DNA of 64,000 bases from assembly GCA_016711875.1 (NCBI GenBank), contig JADJSD010000006.1, positions 227,348 through 291,347 of the forward strand, read 5' to 3'. This DNA is from Betaproteobacteria bacterium (GTDB taxonomy: Bacteria; Pseudomonadota; Gammaproteobacteria; Burkholderiales; Usitatibacteraceae). The notes beneath the pieces are model-generated. The model saw nothing but the letters and a program-made list of their open reading frames with translations. It did no database searches and was not told the origin of the DNA. Position numbers and translations under genes: made by a program. Below, one piece after another: positions 37,241-47,600 of this stretch. Each line of letters begins with the position of its first letter. The stretch's first letter is position 1.

Positions 37241-38863
37241 ATGGCCACGACGCATCTCATGGATCGCCTTCATGTGCCCGGGCCCTTGCCCGCGCCCGGG
37301 GGGGGCGCGACGGCTGCCGGGTTCCTCGCCTTCACGGCGCTCTACGTCTTCCTGGACTGGCTGAGCTACATCCACGCGACGAACGCATTCGGCGTCACCC
37401 CCTGGAATCCGCAGCCGGCGCTCGCCATCGCGATGCTCATGTTCTTCGGCCAGCGGTGGCTTCCGGCGGTGCTCCTCGCCGTGGTGGCCTCGGAACTCAT
37501 CGTGCGAGGGGCCGATGCGGCGCACCTGCCGGCCATCGCGCTTTCGTCCCTCGCGCTCTCGCTCGGCTTCGCGGCGACGGCCCAGTGGCTCCTCGGCCGG
37601 CACGGCCCCCGGTTCCCGATGGCCGCCCGGGGGGACCTCTATCGCCTCTTCGCCGGCGTGGCGGCGGGGATGCTCTTCACCGGCGCCATCTACATCGGCA
37701 CGCTGGTCGCCAATGGCGCCGCGGGCATCGCCGACGCACCGGCGGCGCTCCTCAAGTTCTGGATCGGCAACGGGGTGGGCATCGTGGTGACGCTGCCGCT
37801 CATCCTCACGCTCGCCGATCCGCGCCAGCGCGCCGGCCTGAGGCACATGGCGGGGGATCGCCTGGCCCTCGTGCAGCTCGCCGCCATCGCGGCGATGCTC
37901 TGGCTCGCCCTGCGCGGCACGCCGGAGGAGCACATCAAGTACTTCTACGTGCTCTTCCTGCCGGTGGTGTGGGTGGCCACGCGCCACGGCCTGGGCGGCG
38001 CGAGCGTCGCCATCGGCCTCATCCAGGCCGGCGTGGTCGTCGCCATCTTCGACGCGGCGTATCCCACGTCGGTCGTGTACGACCTGCAGGCCGTGATGAT
38101 CGCCATCGCGGTCACCGGGCTGCTCCTGGGTGCCACCGTGGACGAGCGCACGCGCCTGGGCGAGGAGTTGCGCGATTCGCTCAAGCTCGCGGCCGCGGGA
38201 CGCATGGCGGCCGCGATGGCGCACGAGCTGAACCAGCCGCTCACCGCCCTCATGGCCTATGCCTCGAGCGCGCGGCAGCTCGCGGATGCGCCGACCGCCA
38301 TGCCGGGGAAGATGCAGGGCGTCCTCGACGGGCTGGAGCGCGAGGCGAGCCGCTCGGGCGAGGTGGTGCGGCGCATGCGCGACTTCTTCCGGATCGGCGC
38401 GATCGACCTGAAGCCCACGCGGCTGGACCGGCTGCTCCTTCGCATCGTCGAGGCGCACCGGGACCAGGCGGGCGTGCACGGGATCGAGCTGCGCATCGCC
38501 ATCGGCGAGTCGCCCGCGGTGCTCGCCGACCCGATGCAGGTCGAGATCGTCCTGCGCAACCTCCTCGCCAATGCGTTCGAGGCACTCGAGTCGTACGACG
38601 GCCCGCGCCGCATCGACGTCGCCCTGCGGGTGCAGGCGGATTCGATCGTCGTGACCATCCGCGACAGCGGGCCGGGCATCGCGCCCGACATGCGGGCGCG
38701 CCTCTTCGAGCCGCTCGCCACCAGCAGCCCGGCGGGCATGGGCATGGGGCTCGTCATCTGCCGGTCCATCGTGGAGGCCCACGGCGGGCGGCTGTGGGTG
38801 GAGCCCGGACCCGGCGCGGTGTTCCACTTCTCGATGCCCACGGGGGATGCGGCCGATGAATGA
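37241..38863 (+). CDS. MASE1-domain sensor histidine kinase (FixL-like output)
   Basis: The 540-residue protein has about eight N-terminal membrane helices forming a MASE1 sensor (residues ~25-305, with WNPQPALAIAMLMFFG and WIGNGVGIVVTLPLIL). A kinase module follows with H-box AMAHELNQPLTALMAYASSA, N-box LLANAFEALESY, and G-box DSGPGIAP/GMGMGLVICRSI. The H-box HELNQPL is the FixL/NtrB type. It overlaps the FixJ-like regulator gene, forming a two-component pair. The signal recognised by MASE1 sensors is generally unknown. Confidence 0.9.
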   Translation: MATTHLMDRLHVPGPLPAPGGGATAAGFLAFTALYVFLDWLSYIHATNAFGVTPWNPQPALAIAMLMFFGQRWLPAVLLAVVASELIVRGADAAHLPAIALSSLALSLGFAATAQWLLGRHGPRFPMAARGDLYRLFAGVAAGMLFTGAIYIGTLVANGAAGIADAPAALLKFWIGNGVGIVVTLPLILTLADPRQRAGLRHMAGDRLALVQLAAIAAMLWLALRGTPEEHIKYFYVLFLPVVWVATRHGLGGASVAIGLIQAGVVVAIFDAAYPTSVVYDLQAVMIAIAVTGLLLGATVDERTRLGEELRDSLKLAAAGRMAAAMAHELNQPLTALMAYASSARQLADAPTAMPGKMQGVLDGLEREASRSGEVVRRMRDFFRIGAIDLKPTRLDRLLLRIVEAHRDQAGVHGIELRIAIGESPAVLADPMQVEIVLRNLLANAFEALESYDGPRRIDVALRVQADSIVVTIRDSGPGIAPDMRARLFEPLATSSPAGMGMGLVICRSIVEAHGGRLWVEPGPGAVFHFSMPTGDAADE

Positions 38864-39467
38864 GCCTGTGCCCTCCCTGGCGGCCTACGTGGTCGACGAC
38901 GACGCGGCCATCCGCGATTCGCTCGTGCTGCTGCTCAGCCTGCGGGGCCACCGCGCGGCCGCCTTCGCGAGCGCGGAGGATTTCCTGGCCGCCGCGAAGC
39001 CCGACTGGGCAGGCTGCGCGATCGTGGACATCCGCATGCCCGGCATGGACGGGCTCGCGCTCCTCAGGCGCCTCAATGCCGACGGCGTGCGCCTGCCGGT
39101 GGTGATCGTCACGGGGCACGGCGACGTGGCCTCGGCGCGCGAGGCCTTCCGCAACCAGGCCGTGGATTTCCTCGAGAAGCCTTTCGACGCGCAGCAACTG
39201 GTCTCGACCGTGGAGGCCGTCTTCCAGCGCGAGCGCGAGCGGCTGGTGACGAGCCGCGAGGCAGGGCAGCGCCAGCGCCGGCTCGAGGCGCTTTCCGCCC
39301 GCGAGCGCGAGGTGCTGGAGCAATTGCTCCTCGGCCTGCACAACCGGGACGTGGGGGCGAGGCTCGGCATCAGCCCGCGTACGGTGGAAGTGCACAAGGC
39401 GCGCATCCTCGACAAGCTGGGCGCGCGCAACATCGTCGATCTCCTGCGGCAGCTGAACCGGGGCTGA
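38856..39467 (+). CDS. FixJ-family response regulator
   Basis: This regulator of 203 residues has a receiver domain (phospho-acceptor Asp in AIVDIRMPGMDG; Lys in FLEKPFDAQQL) and a LuxR-type HTH (LSAREREVLEQLLLGLHNRD with GISPRTVEVHKARIL). The start ATG 38856 lies inside the end of the kinase gene. It should activate nearby genes once phosphorylated by the MASE1 kinase. A perfect palindrome, CCCGTACGGG, lies immediately downstream and could be its binding site ahead of the next transcription unit. Confidence 0.9.
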   Translation: MNEPVPSLAAYVVDDDAAIRDSLVLLLSLRGHRAAAFASAEDFLAAAKPDWAGCAIVDIRMPGMDGLALLRRLNADGVRLPVVIVTGHGDVASAREAFRNQAVDFLEKPFDAQQLVSTVEAVFQRERERLVTSREAGQRQRRLEALSAREREVLEQLLLGLHNRDVGARLGISPRTVEVHKARILDKLGARNIVDLLRQLNRG

Positions 39468-39480
39468 CCCTAAGGAAAAC

Positions 39481-39490
39481 CCCGTACGGG
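39481..39490. promoter_or_regulatory. CCCGTACGGG palindrome
   Basis: A perfect 10-bp palindrome, flanked by AAAAC and AAGC, sits 14 bp after the FixJ-like stop and 47 bp before the next start. A LuxR-type regulator site is possible since FixJ-like proteins bind dyad sequences. The link is positional only. Confidence 0.35.
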
Positions 39491-39536
39491 AAGCCGCCAA
39501 TTTCCGGGGCGGCGGGGGCTCGCTACCCTCCGGAGG

Positions 39537-39863
39537 GTGACCTCCCCTTCGCTGCTTCTCTACCCGGAGCTTCACCGCATCGCGCCGGAACGGCGGCCGG
39601 AGCTCCTCGAACGCGCCCGCCACCAGCCCTTCGACTGGATCGAGCTGGCGGGCCTGGGCGCGGCCGTCGTGCTGGTCGCGTGGGCGTCGAGAGGCATCGC
39701 AGCCTCGATGCCGGGTCTCGTCGGCTCCGGCCTCGCCAGCGTGATCGTGGCTTTCCCGCTCGTCCTCGCCGTCGCCGGGCCGTTCTACTGGCGGCGCACG
39801 CGGCGGGCGCTCCGGGACGAGATCGAGCGGCAGGCCCGCGACGAGCGAAGGGCGGCGCCATGA
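39537..39863 (+). CDS. small two-helix membrane protein
   Basis: The 108-residue protein has two hydrophobic helices (about 35-55 and 62-84) and charged, arginine-rich termini. A GTG start follows GGAGG with good spacing. Its stop overlaps the start of the antiporter gene (ATGA), so it is translationally coupled to it and may be an accessory subunit. No family is recognised. Confidence 0.7.
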   Translation: MTSPSLLLYPELHRIAPERRPELLERARHQPFDWIELAGLGAAVVLVAWASRGIAASMPGLVGSGLASVIVAFPLVLAVAGPFYWRRTRRALRDEIERQARDERRAAP

Positions 39864-41115
39864 CCGGCCCGACGCTCCTGCAGACCATCGGCGCGGTGGT
39901 CTTCGCGCTGGCGCTGGTGCACACCTTCTCGACCAAGTACTTCGAGCGCCTGGCCCACCGCACGCCGGACCACGCGGGCATCTGGCACCTGCTGGGCGAG
40001 GTGGAGATCGTGTTCGGCGCGTGGGCGGGCGTGCTGATCCTCGTGATGATCCTCATCGCGGGCAAGGAATCGGCCACGCAGTACCTCGACTCGCGCAACT
40101 TCACCGAGCCGCTCTTCGTCTTCGCCATCATGGTGATCGCGGGAAGCCGCCCGATCATCGAGATCGCCTCGGCCACCACGCGGACGGTGGCGAGGTTCCT
40201 GCCACTCGCCTCGCCCCAGGCGATGTACTTCTCGCTCCTCGCGTTCGTGCCGCTGTTGGGCTCGCTCATCACCGAGCCCGCGGCCATGACGCTCGCGGCG
40301 CTCATCCTGCGCGACCGGTTCTTCGCCGCGAAGCTCTCGACGCGCCTGCGCTACGCGACGGTGGGCACGCTCTTCGTGAACATCTCCATCGGGGGCACGC
40401 TCACCAGCTTCGCCGCGCCGCCGGTGCTGATGGTCGCGAGCACGTGGGGGTGGGACAGCGCGTTCATGTTCACCACCTTCGGGTGGCGGGCGACGGCGGC
40501 CGTGTTCATCAACGCCGCGATCGTCACGGTGTTCTTCCGCAGGGAGCTCAAGGCCCTCACGCTCGCGCCGGAGCCCGCCCGCCCGTCGCTGCCGCGCGTG
40601 GTGCTGGGGCTGCACGTGGGGCTCCTCGCGACGGTCGTCGCCTTGCGCACCACCGGTGTTCTTCCTGCCTCCTGCTGCTCTTCCTGGGCTTCGCCACGGC
40701 CTATCCCCAGTACCAGGACCGCATCATCCTGCGCGAGGGGCTGCTGGTGGGCTACTTCCTCGCGGGCCTGGTGGTGCTGGGCGGCCTGCAGCAATGGTGG
40801 CTCGCGCCGCTGCTGCGGAGCATGAACGCCGACGCCGTGTTCTACGGCGCGACGGCGCTCACGGCCATCACGGACAACGCGGCGCTCACCTACCTGGGTT
40901 CGCTCGTCGACGGCCTGAGCGACGAGTTCAAGTACTCGCTCGTGGCGGGTGCGGTGACGGGCGGCGGGCTCACGGTGATCGCCAACGCGCCCAACCCGGC
41001 CGGGTTCGCCATCCTGCGCGGGCACTTCTCCGACGAATCGATCCACCCCTGGGGGCTCTTCACGGCGGCGCTGGTGCCCACGCTCGTGGCGATCCTCTTC
41101 TTCAAGCTGCTGTAG
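39860..41115 (+). pseudogene. putative Na+/H+ antiporter gene with a frameshift
   Basis: The first frame (39860 to about 40660) reads TGPTLLQTIGAVVFALALVH through GGTLTSFAAPPVLMVASTWG. The rest, from about CLLLLFLGFATAYPQYQDRI to ILFFKLL at 41115, is in another frame. The change lies near 40640-40670, around TGTTCTTCCTGCC. The joined protein of about 417 residues would have about ten helices and resembles the putative Na+/H+ antiporter family (pfam07399-like), with ALTAITDNAALTYLGSL in the second half. It is coupled to the small membrane protein upstream. Whether the shift is real or a sequence error cannot be judged here. Confidence 0.65.
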
Positions 41116-41149
41116 GCCCGGCGGCCGTCTCCGCCTCGAGGGCAGGACG

Positions 41150-41320
41150 ATGAACCTCCTAGTCGAACTGGTCGAGTGGCTTCGGGCGCTGACGCCCGAG
41201 TTCGCGTTCCTGCTCGTGCTGCCCTTCGTGGTTGGCGCCGCCGGCTTGTGGGCCGAGTGGCGCCGGGGCGCCTTCTCACGGGGCCGTTCCGGCGCCAGGC
41301 GCTCGTTATCGCCGCGTTAA
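41150..41320 (+). CDS. 56-residue single-helix membrane protein
   Basis: ATG 41150, after GGCAGGA, opens a short frame reading MNLLVELVEWLRALTPEFAF then LLVLPFVVGAAGLWAEWRRG, with one membrane helix and a basic tail, ending at TAA 41318-41320. It follows the antiporter-like gene by 34 bp on the same strand. The helix and the positive C-terminal residues are consistent with an inner-membrane accessory peptide. It is small, so the call rests on start, ribosome site and composition only. Confidence 0.5.
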   Translation: MNLLVELVEWLRALTPEFAFLLVLPFVVGAAGLWAEWRRGAFSRGRSGARRSLSPR

Positions 41321-41321
41321 G
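41304..41321 (+). promoter_or_regulatory. SARP-type heptad repeat upstream of the BTAD regulator
   Basis: CGTTATC-N4-CGTTAAG (41304-41310 and 41315-41321) is a pair of heptamers with an 11-bp period, the operator geometry used by SARP-type winged-helix/BTAD regulators. The same arrangement (CGTTAAG-N4-CGTTAAA) stands upstream of the next gene at 44510-44527. It overlaps the end of the 56-residue ORF and precedes ATG 41382 by 60 bp. Confidence 0.5.
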
Positions 41322-41381
41322 CCCCGCTCCGGGCGTTCACGATCGTGCCGGCACCGGGCCGGGAATTTGCGAGAATCGCCC

Positions 41382-44300
41382 ATGGCTGAAGCGCTCACGA
41401 TCCGGATGCTGGGCCCGCTCTCGATGGAGCGCGGCGGCAAGGCGCTCGCTTGCGGGTCGCGCAAGGCGCTCTGGATGGCGGCCTACGTGCTGCAGGGCGG
41501 GGTGCCGCAGCCGCGGACGAGGCTCGCCGCGCTGCTCTGGGGCGCCGCCCCCCCGGCCAAGGCGCTGGGCAGCCTGCGCGTGGCCCTCACCAAGCTGCCG
41601 CCCGCGGTGCTCTCGGCGCTCGAGGTGCGGCGGGACACGATCGCACCGTCGAAAGCCGTCCGCATCGAAAGCGATGTCGACCGCTTCGTCGCCGATTGCG
41701 CCAGGGCCGACGCCGATTCGCTCGAGCGCGCGGTGGAAGCCTACCGCGGCGATTTCCTCGAGGGCGTGGACGGCGAGGAGGCGCCGGAATTCTTCGACTG
41801 GGTGTTCGGCGAGCGCACCCGGCTCAAGGCCCTGGCCCACGAGGCGCAGCTCGCATGCGCACAGGCACGGCGCGCACGGGGCGACGCCACCGGCGCCCGC
41901 TCGCTCGTGGACGCGTGGCTCGCCCGCGAACCCGCCGACGAGGGCATGCATCGCCTCCTCATGACGTGGCTCGCCAAGGACGCCGGCGCCGACCGCGCGC
42001 TGGCGCAATTCGACGCGTATCGCCGCGCGCTGGCAGTGACCGCGGGCGCCACCCCCACGGCCGCGATGGCGCAGCTGGCCGAGCGACTCGGGCAGCGGGC
42101 CTCGGCCCCGCCGCCGCCCGCCCGCCTCGCCGCCGGCACCTCGTTCCTGGGCCGCGAGGCCGATCTCGACACGCTCGCCGATCGCCTGCGCGATCCCGAT
42201 TGCCGGCTCGTCACGCTGCACGGCATGGGCGGCGTGGGCAAGACGCGCCTCGCCCTCGCGCTCGCCGAGCGGATGGAGGATGCCTTCGGCGACGGCACCT
42301 TCGTCGTGGCCCTGGACGAGGTGGCGAGCGCCTCGCGATTCGCGCAGGCCGTCGCGAGCGCATGCGGCCTGCAGCCGGCCGGCGCCGCGCGCCCGCGGGA
42401 CCTGCTCGCCGCCTACTTCCGCCGCCGCCAGGCCCTCGTGGTGCTCGACAACCTCGAGCATCTCATCGCGCACGGCGAGGATCCCTCCATCGCCGCCCAG
42501 GTGGCGGAGCTGCTCGCCGGCACGGGATCGCGCTTCAAGCTGCTCGCCACCTCGCGCGAGCCCCTGGGATTGCAGGAGGAATGGGTGCACGAGGTGCGCG
42601 GCCTCGACTATCCGCACGACGGCGCGGCCGACGCGCGCGAAAGCGCCGCGGTGCGGCTTTTCGTGCAGCGCGCCCGCCAGGTGCACGCCGGCTTCTCGCT
42701 GCCCGCGCACGGCGAGGAAGTCGCGAGGATCTGCGCGACCGTCGAGGGCCTGCCGCTGGGGATCGAGCTGGCCGCCGGCTGGATGGGCAGCGTCACCCCC
42801 GCGGACCTGCTCGCGGGGCTGCGCGAACGCGCCGCCTCGCTCGAAAGCCCGCACGCCAACCGCGCGGGCCGCCATCGCTCGCTCGGGGCCGTCGTCGCGT
42901 ACTCGTGGGACCGCCTCACGGAAGAGCCGCGCCAGGCGCTCATGGGCATCTCGGTTCTCTCGGGCTCCTTCCCGAGCGAGGCCGCGGGCCGCATCGCCTC
43001 GGCCTCGCCCGCCGTGCTGGGCTCGCTCGCCGACAAGTCGCTCCTCGCGCGCGCCGGCGACGGCCGCTGGCACCTGCACGAGGTCGTGCGCCAGTTCGCG
43101 TGGGAAGCGTGCTGCGCCACGGCCTCGCGCCGCGACACGGTCATCCAGCGCCGCGACGCGTTCTACCTCGGCTGGCTTCGCGAGATCGCGCCGCGCCTGG
43201 ACGGGCCCGAGGAAGCCGACGCCCTCGCGAGCATCGATCGCGAGAGCGCCAACCTGCGCGAGGCGTGGGCCTCCGCCGCGAAGGCCGGTCGCCTGCACGC
43301 GCTCGCCGCGGCCGCCCCCGCGTGGTTCGATTTCCTCGAAGGCCGCAGCCTCAACGACGAGGGCATCGCGGCGGCCACCGCGTGGATGCAGGCGGCGCGC
43401 GAATCGGGCGACCGCCTCGCGCTCGCGCACGCCGCGTACTACCTGGGCCTCTTCCAGCGCTTCTGCGCGATGAACGCCGAAGCGCTCGCGACGCTCGAGG
43501 GCGCCCTCGCGGAAGCGCGTTCCGAGCCGCTCCTCGCCTCGCGCATCCACGCCGCCAAGGCCTTCGCGCTGCTGCTCCTGGGCCGCCTGGACGAGGCCGA
43601 GGGCGCGGCGAAAGACGCGCTCGGCCACGCCGAGCGCACGGGCGACGCGACGGCCTGCGCCTCGGCCTGCCGCGTGCTGGGCCTCGCGCGCCTGCAGGCG
43701 AGCCGGCGCGAGGAAGGCCGCGACTGCGAGCGGCGCGCGCTCGCGTACGCCCAGCAGGTGGGCCGCCCCTCGCTCGTGGCCGCCGCGTACAACAACCTCG
43801 CCCTCGCGGAGAACCACCTGGGCAATCACGTCGCCGCCGAGGCGGGCTACCGCGCCGCGCTCGAGAACTGGCGCGCCATCGGCTCCACCGTCAACGTGGG
43901 GCGCGGCCTGCACAACCTGGGCGTGGTGGCGACGCGGCAGGGCGAACACGCCACGGCGCTCGAGCGTTACCGCGAGGCGCTCGGCCACCTGCGCAAGGCC
44001 GGCGACCGCAACCTCATCGCGCTCAACCTCATGTCCACGGGCGACGCGCTGCTTCGCCTCGGGCACGCGGACGAAGCGCGCGAGCCCTGCCGGCAGGCCC
44101 TCGAGATGGCCGAGCGCGACGGGCACGTGCTGCCGGCCCTCGACGCGCGCATCGTGCTCGCGCAGGCGGCCATCGAGCTGGGCGAGCCGGCCGAGGCCGC
44201 GCGCCACCTGCTCATCGTGCTCGACTCGGCGGGCGAGCGCCGTTACGCCCACGTGCTCGCCGACGCCGTGGTGAGCGCGGCGCGGCTGTGCCTCCAGGTG

Positions 44301-44498
44301 AAGCCGGCGATGCGCGAGACGGTGCTCGGCTGGGCCCGCGCGATCGCGGTGGCGCCGGAGGTCACGATCGCCATCCGCCGCGATGCCGAGGCGCTCCTCG
44401 CGGCCTGCGGGGAGGCGCCGCACGCGGCCGAGCCCGCGCCGCGCGAGGTGGCCGCCCTCGCCGCCGAGGCCCGCGGCGCCCTCGAAGACCTCGCCTGA
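41382..44498 (+). CDS. BTAD-domain transcriptional regulator with NB-ARC-like ATPase and TPRs (AfsR/SARP type)
   Basis: This protein of 1038 residues opens with an OmpR-like winged-helix (1-95, RMLGPLSMERGGKAL...SRKALWMAAYVLQG, LRVALTKL). A BTAD helical domain follows (~96-240), then a STAND ATPase (~262-560) with Walker A GMGGVGKTRLA and Walker B ALVVLDNLEHLI plus LATSREPLG and EGLPLGIELAAGW. The C-terminal half is TPR-like (YNNLALAENHLGNHVAAEAG, LHNLGVVATRQGEHATALER). This is the AfsR layout known from actinomycete antibiotic regulators but also found in proteobacteria. It lies directly upstream of a giant secreted protein gene that has the same 11-bp-period repeat in its upstream region. 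Confidence 0.88.
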   Translation: MAEALTIRMLGPLSMERGGKALACGSRKALWMAAYVLQGGVPQPRTRLAALLWGAAPPAKALGSLRVALTKLPPAVLSALEVRRDTIAPSKAVRIESDVDRFVADCARADADSLERAVEAYRGDFLEGVDGEEAPEFFDWVFGERTRLKALAHEAQLACAQARRARGDATGARSLVDAWLAREPADEGMHRLLMTWLAKDAGADRALAQFDAYRRALAVTAGATPTAAMAQLAERLGQRASAPPPPARLAAGTSFLGREADLDTLADRLRDPDCRLVTLHGMGGVGKTRLALALAERMEDAFGDGTFVVALDEVASASRFAQAVASACGLQPAGAARPRDLLAAYFRRRQALVVLDNLEHLIAHGEDPSIAAQVAELLAGTGSRFKLLATSREPLGLQEEWVHEVRGLDYPHDGAADARESAAVRLFVQRARQVHAGFSLPAHGEEVARICATVEGLPLGIELAAGWMGSVTPADLLAGLRERAASLESPHANRAGRHRSLGAVVAYSWDRLTEEPRQALMGISVLSGSFPSEAAGRIASASPAVLGSLADKSLLARAGDGRWHLHEVVRQFAWEACCATASRRDTVIQRRDAFYLGWLREIAPRLDGPEEADALASIDRESANLREAWASAAKAGRLHALAAAAPAWFDFLEGRSLNDEGIAAATAWMQAARESGDRLALAHAAYYLGLFQRFCAMNAEALATLEGALAEARSEPLLASRIHAAKAFALLLLGRLDEAEGAAKDALGHAERTGDATACASACRVLGLARLQASRREEGRDCERRALAYAQQVGRPSLVAAAYNNLALAENHLGNHVAAEAGYRAALENWRAIGSTVNVGRGLHNLGVVATRQGEHATALERYREALGHLRKAGDRNLIALNLMSTGDALLRLGHADEAREPCRQALEMAERDGHVLPALDARIVLAQAAIELGEPAEAARHLLIVLDSAGERRYAHVLADAVVSAARLCLQVKPAMRETVLGWARAIAVAPEVTIAIRRDAEALLAACGEAPHAAEPAPREVAALAAEARGALEDLA

Positions 44499-44509
44499 CC
44501 CCTCCCGCG

Positions 44510-44527
44510 CGTTAAGCCGCCGTTAAA
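44510..44527 (+). promoter_or_regulatory. SARP-type heptad repeat upstream of the NHL protein gene
   Basis: CGTTAAG-CCGC-CGTTAAA, heptamers at 44510-44516 and 44521-44527, period 11 bp, located 116 bp before ATG 44643. It mirrors the element at 41304-41321 before the BTAD regulator gene. The shared spacing suggests direct control of both genes by that regulator. Confidence 0.55.
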
Positions 44528-44642
44528 CGCGCCCGGTCCGGGCGCCGGCCCCGCTCGCGGCGCCGCGCGCCTCCGTATGGTCGCCGCAGGGCAGGCCGCG
44601 CGCCGTCGCGACGTGCCGCCCGACGAACCGGGAGTGGACGCC

Positions 44643-47600
44643 ATGAAACGCATTCGATCCGGATGGACCCGCCTCGCCGCCCTGGGCCTCGGCCTCGCGA
44701 CGATGGCGATCGCCGACGCCGGCGCGCAGGTCCTCATCACCACCTTCGCCGGCACGGGCACGGCCGGCAGCGGCGGCGACGGCGGGCAGGCCACCGCGGC
44801 GACGCTCAACGGGCCCATCGCGATCGCGCACGACGCCTCCGGCAACACGTATATCGCGGACTTCAACAGCCACCGCGTGCGCCGGGTGAGCCCCGCGGGT
44901 GTCATCACGGCGTGGGCCGGGACGGGCGTCGCGGGCTATACCGGCGAGGGCGCCGCCACGTCCGTTCGGCTGAACTTCCCGCGCGCGCTCGCCATCGGCC
45001 CCTCGGGCGACCTGTACATCGCCGATGCCAGCAACCACCGCGTGCGCCGCGTGACGCCGGCGGGCACGATCAGCACCATCGCAGGCAACGGGACCTGCAG
45101 CACGACCACGCTCGTCAACGACGTCCCGGCGACGACGGCCGCCGTCTGCAACCCCTCGGGCCTCGCCTTCGACGCCGCCGGCAATCTCTTCATCTCGGAC
45201 TCGCGGCATCTCATCCGCCGGGTTGGCACGAACGGCGTCATGAACACCCCGATCGGCACCTTCTTCGGGGCCGGCGGCTACGGTGGCGATGGCCTGGCGG
45301 CGAGCCAGGCGCGCCTGAACCTGCCCACGGGCCTCAGCTTCGATGCGGCGGGCAATCTCTTCATCGCGGACACCAACAACCATCGCGTGCGCCGCGTCGA
45401 CACGGCGGGCGTCATCACGACGCTCGCCGGCACGGGCGTCGCGGGCTCCGGCGGCGACGGCGGCCTCGCCATCGATTCGCAGCTCAACGGGCCCCAGGCC
45501 GTGCTCGCGGTGCCCGGCTACGTCTACATCGCGGACTCGGTCGGCAACCGCATCCGCAGCGTGACGCAATTCCCCGGCTCGACGCCGACGATCGGAACGG
45601 CCGCCGGCAACGGCACGGCGGGATTCGGCGGCGACGGCGGCCCCCCGCAGGGCGCGGCGATCTCGAACCCGCTCGCGCTTTCGCGCGACGCGAACACGAT
45701 CGTCCACATCGGCGACTTCGCCAACAACCGCGTGCGCCGCTTCCTGGGCGCTCCCAACGCGCCGTTGATCACCTCCGTCACACCCAACGGCAACTCGCTC
45801 CTCATCCAGTTCACCCCGGCCACCGTCGGGGGAGCCCAGCAGATCCAGCAGTTCGTCGCCCAGTGCGCGTCGGCCTTGGGGCCGGGGGGCATCGCCAATG
45901 GCAGCTTCTCGCCGATCGCCGTGCCGGGAAACCCCGGGTACACCTACGCATGCACGCTCGTCGTGCAGGCCGCCGGCGGCGCGGTCGCCTCGGTGCTGTC
46001 CGCGCCGGTCCTCGTTCCCCGCGCCAACGCGGCCTCGATCTCGGCCGCGCCCAGCGTACCCGCCGGCTCCCCCGTATCGATGGATTCCATCGTCACGGGC
46101 AACGCGCCCGTGTCGGGGACGGTCACGTTCCTCGCCGATGGCGTGCCGATCGGCGGATGCGCGAACCTGGCCGTCGCGCCTCTCTCGCCCATCGATGCAC
46201 GGGCGACCTGCGTCACGAGCTCGCTCGCCCCGGGCCCGCACCAGCTCGTCGCGCAGTGGAGCGGCAACGGCGGCGCCGCCCCCAACGCCGGGGCCAGCTC
46301 GGCGCCCCGCGCGATCGCGGTGGCGCTCTTCGCGCAGTCGATCGCGTTCCCGAACCCGACCGACCAGCCGTCCAACGCCGCGCCCTTCACGGTGAGCGCG
46401 ACGGGGGGCGGCTCGGGCAACCCCGTCGTCTTCGCATCGCAGACGAACAAGGTGTGCACGACCACGGGCGCGAACGGCAGCACGGTGACGCTCACGGGCC
46501 TCACGGGCACCTGCATGATCCAGGCGACGCAAGCGGGCAACGCGAGCTTCGATCCGGCGCCGCCCGTGTCGCGCTCGTTCAACGTGACGCCCTCCGTGCC
46601 GGGCGTGCCGATCCTGTCGACGGTGGCCGGGAACGGGGTGCTGGGCCAGGGCGCGGACGGGGTCGCGGCCACGACGACGCAGAACGGCCGGCCGACGGGC
46701 GTCACCCGTGACGCAGCGGGCAATGTCTACGTCGCGGAGTTCGACAACGGCCGCATCCGGCGCATCGATCCGAACGGCATCGTCACCACGTTCGCGAGCG
46801 GGCTGGGCGGATGGCTCTGGGGGCTCGCGACGGACGCCGCGGGCAACGTGTACGCGGCGACGGGCGCCTCGAACCGCGTGCACAAGATCACGCCGGCCGG
46901 CATCGCCTCGGTCTTCGCGGGCACCGGCGCCCCGGGCTTCTCGGGCGACGGCGGGCCCGCCACGGCCGCGCAGCTCTGGGAGCCCCGCGGCGTCGCGGTG
47001 GACACGGTGGGCAACGTCTACATCACGGACGCCAACAACAACCGCGTCCGTCGCGTGACGCCCGACGGCACGATCTCGACGGTCGCGGGTTCGGGCGACT
47101 TCCGATTCACCGGCGACGGCGGTCCGGCCACGGCGGCGGGCATCAACACGCCGGAGGCCCTGGCTGTGGATGCCGCGGGCACGATCTACTTCGGCGAGAT
47201 CAACACCTCGCGCATTCGCAAGGTGAGCGTCGCCGGCATCATCACGACGATCGCGGGCAACGGCGCGCGAGGCACCTCGCCCGACGGCACGCCGGCGCTG
47301 GGGCAATCCATCGACACCCCGCGCGGGCTCGCGGTGGACGCGGCGGGCAACGTCTTCGTCACGCTGATGGGCGAGCACCGGATTCGCCGCATCACGCCCG
47401 CGGGACTCATCTACACGGTGGCGGGCATCGGCACGGCCACCAACGGCGGCACGGGCGTGCCCTCGGCCACGGCAGGCACCAACTTCCCGGCGAACATCGT
47501 GGTCGATGCGGACGGGAGCGTGATCTTCACGGAGGAGGGCGGGAACAAGACGCGACGCGTGAGCTTCCCCACGCCCACGGCGCCCGGCGCCCCGGTCGTC

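Noticed and set aside
41337..44423. Minus-strand frame of about 1028 codons opposite the BTAD regulator
   Set aside because: Same GC-driven shadow; the plus strand has winged-helix, ATPase and TPR motifs.
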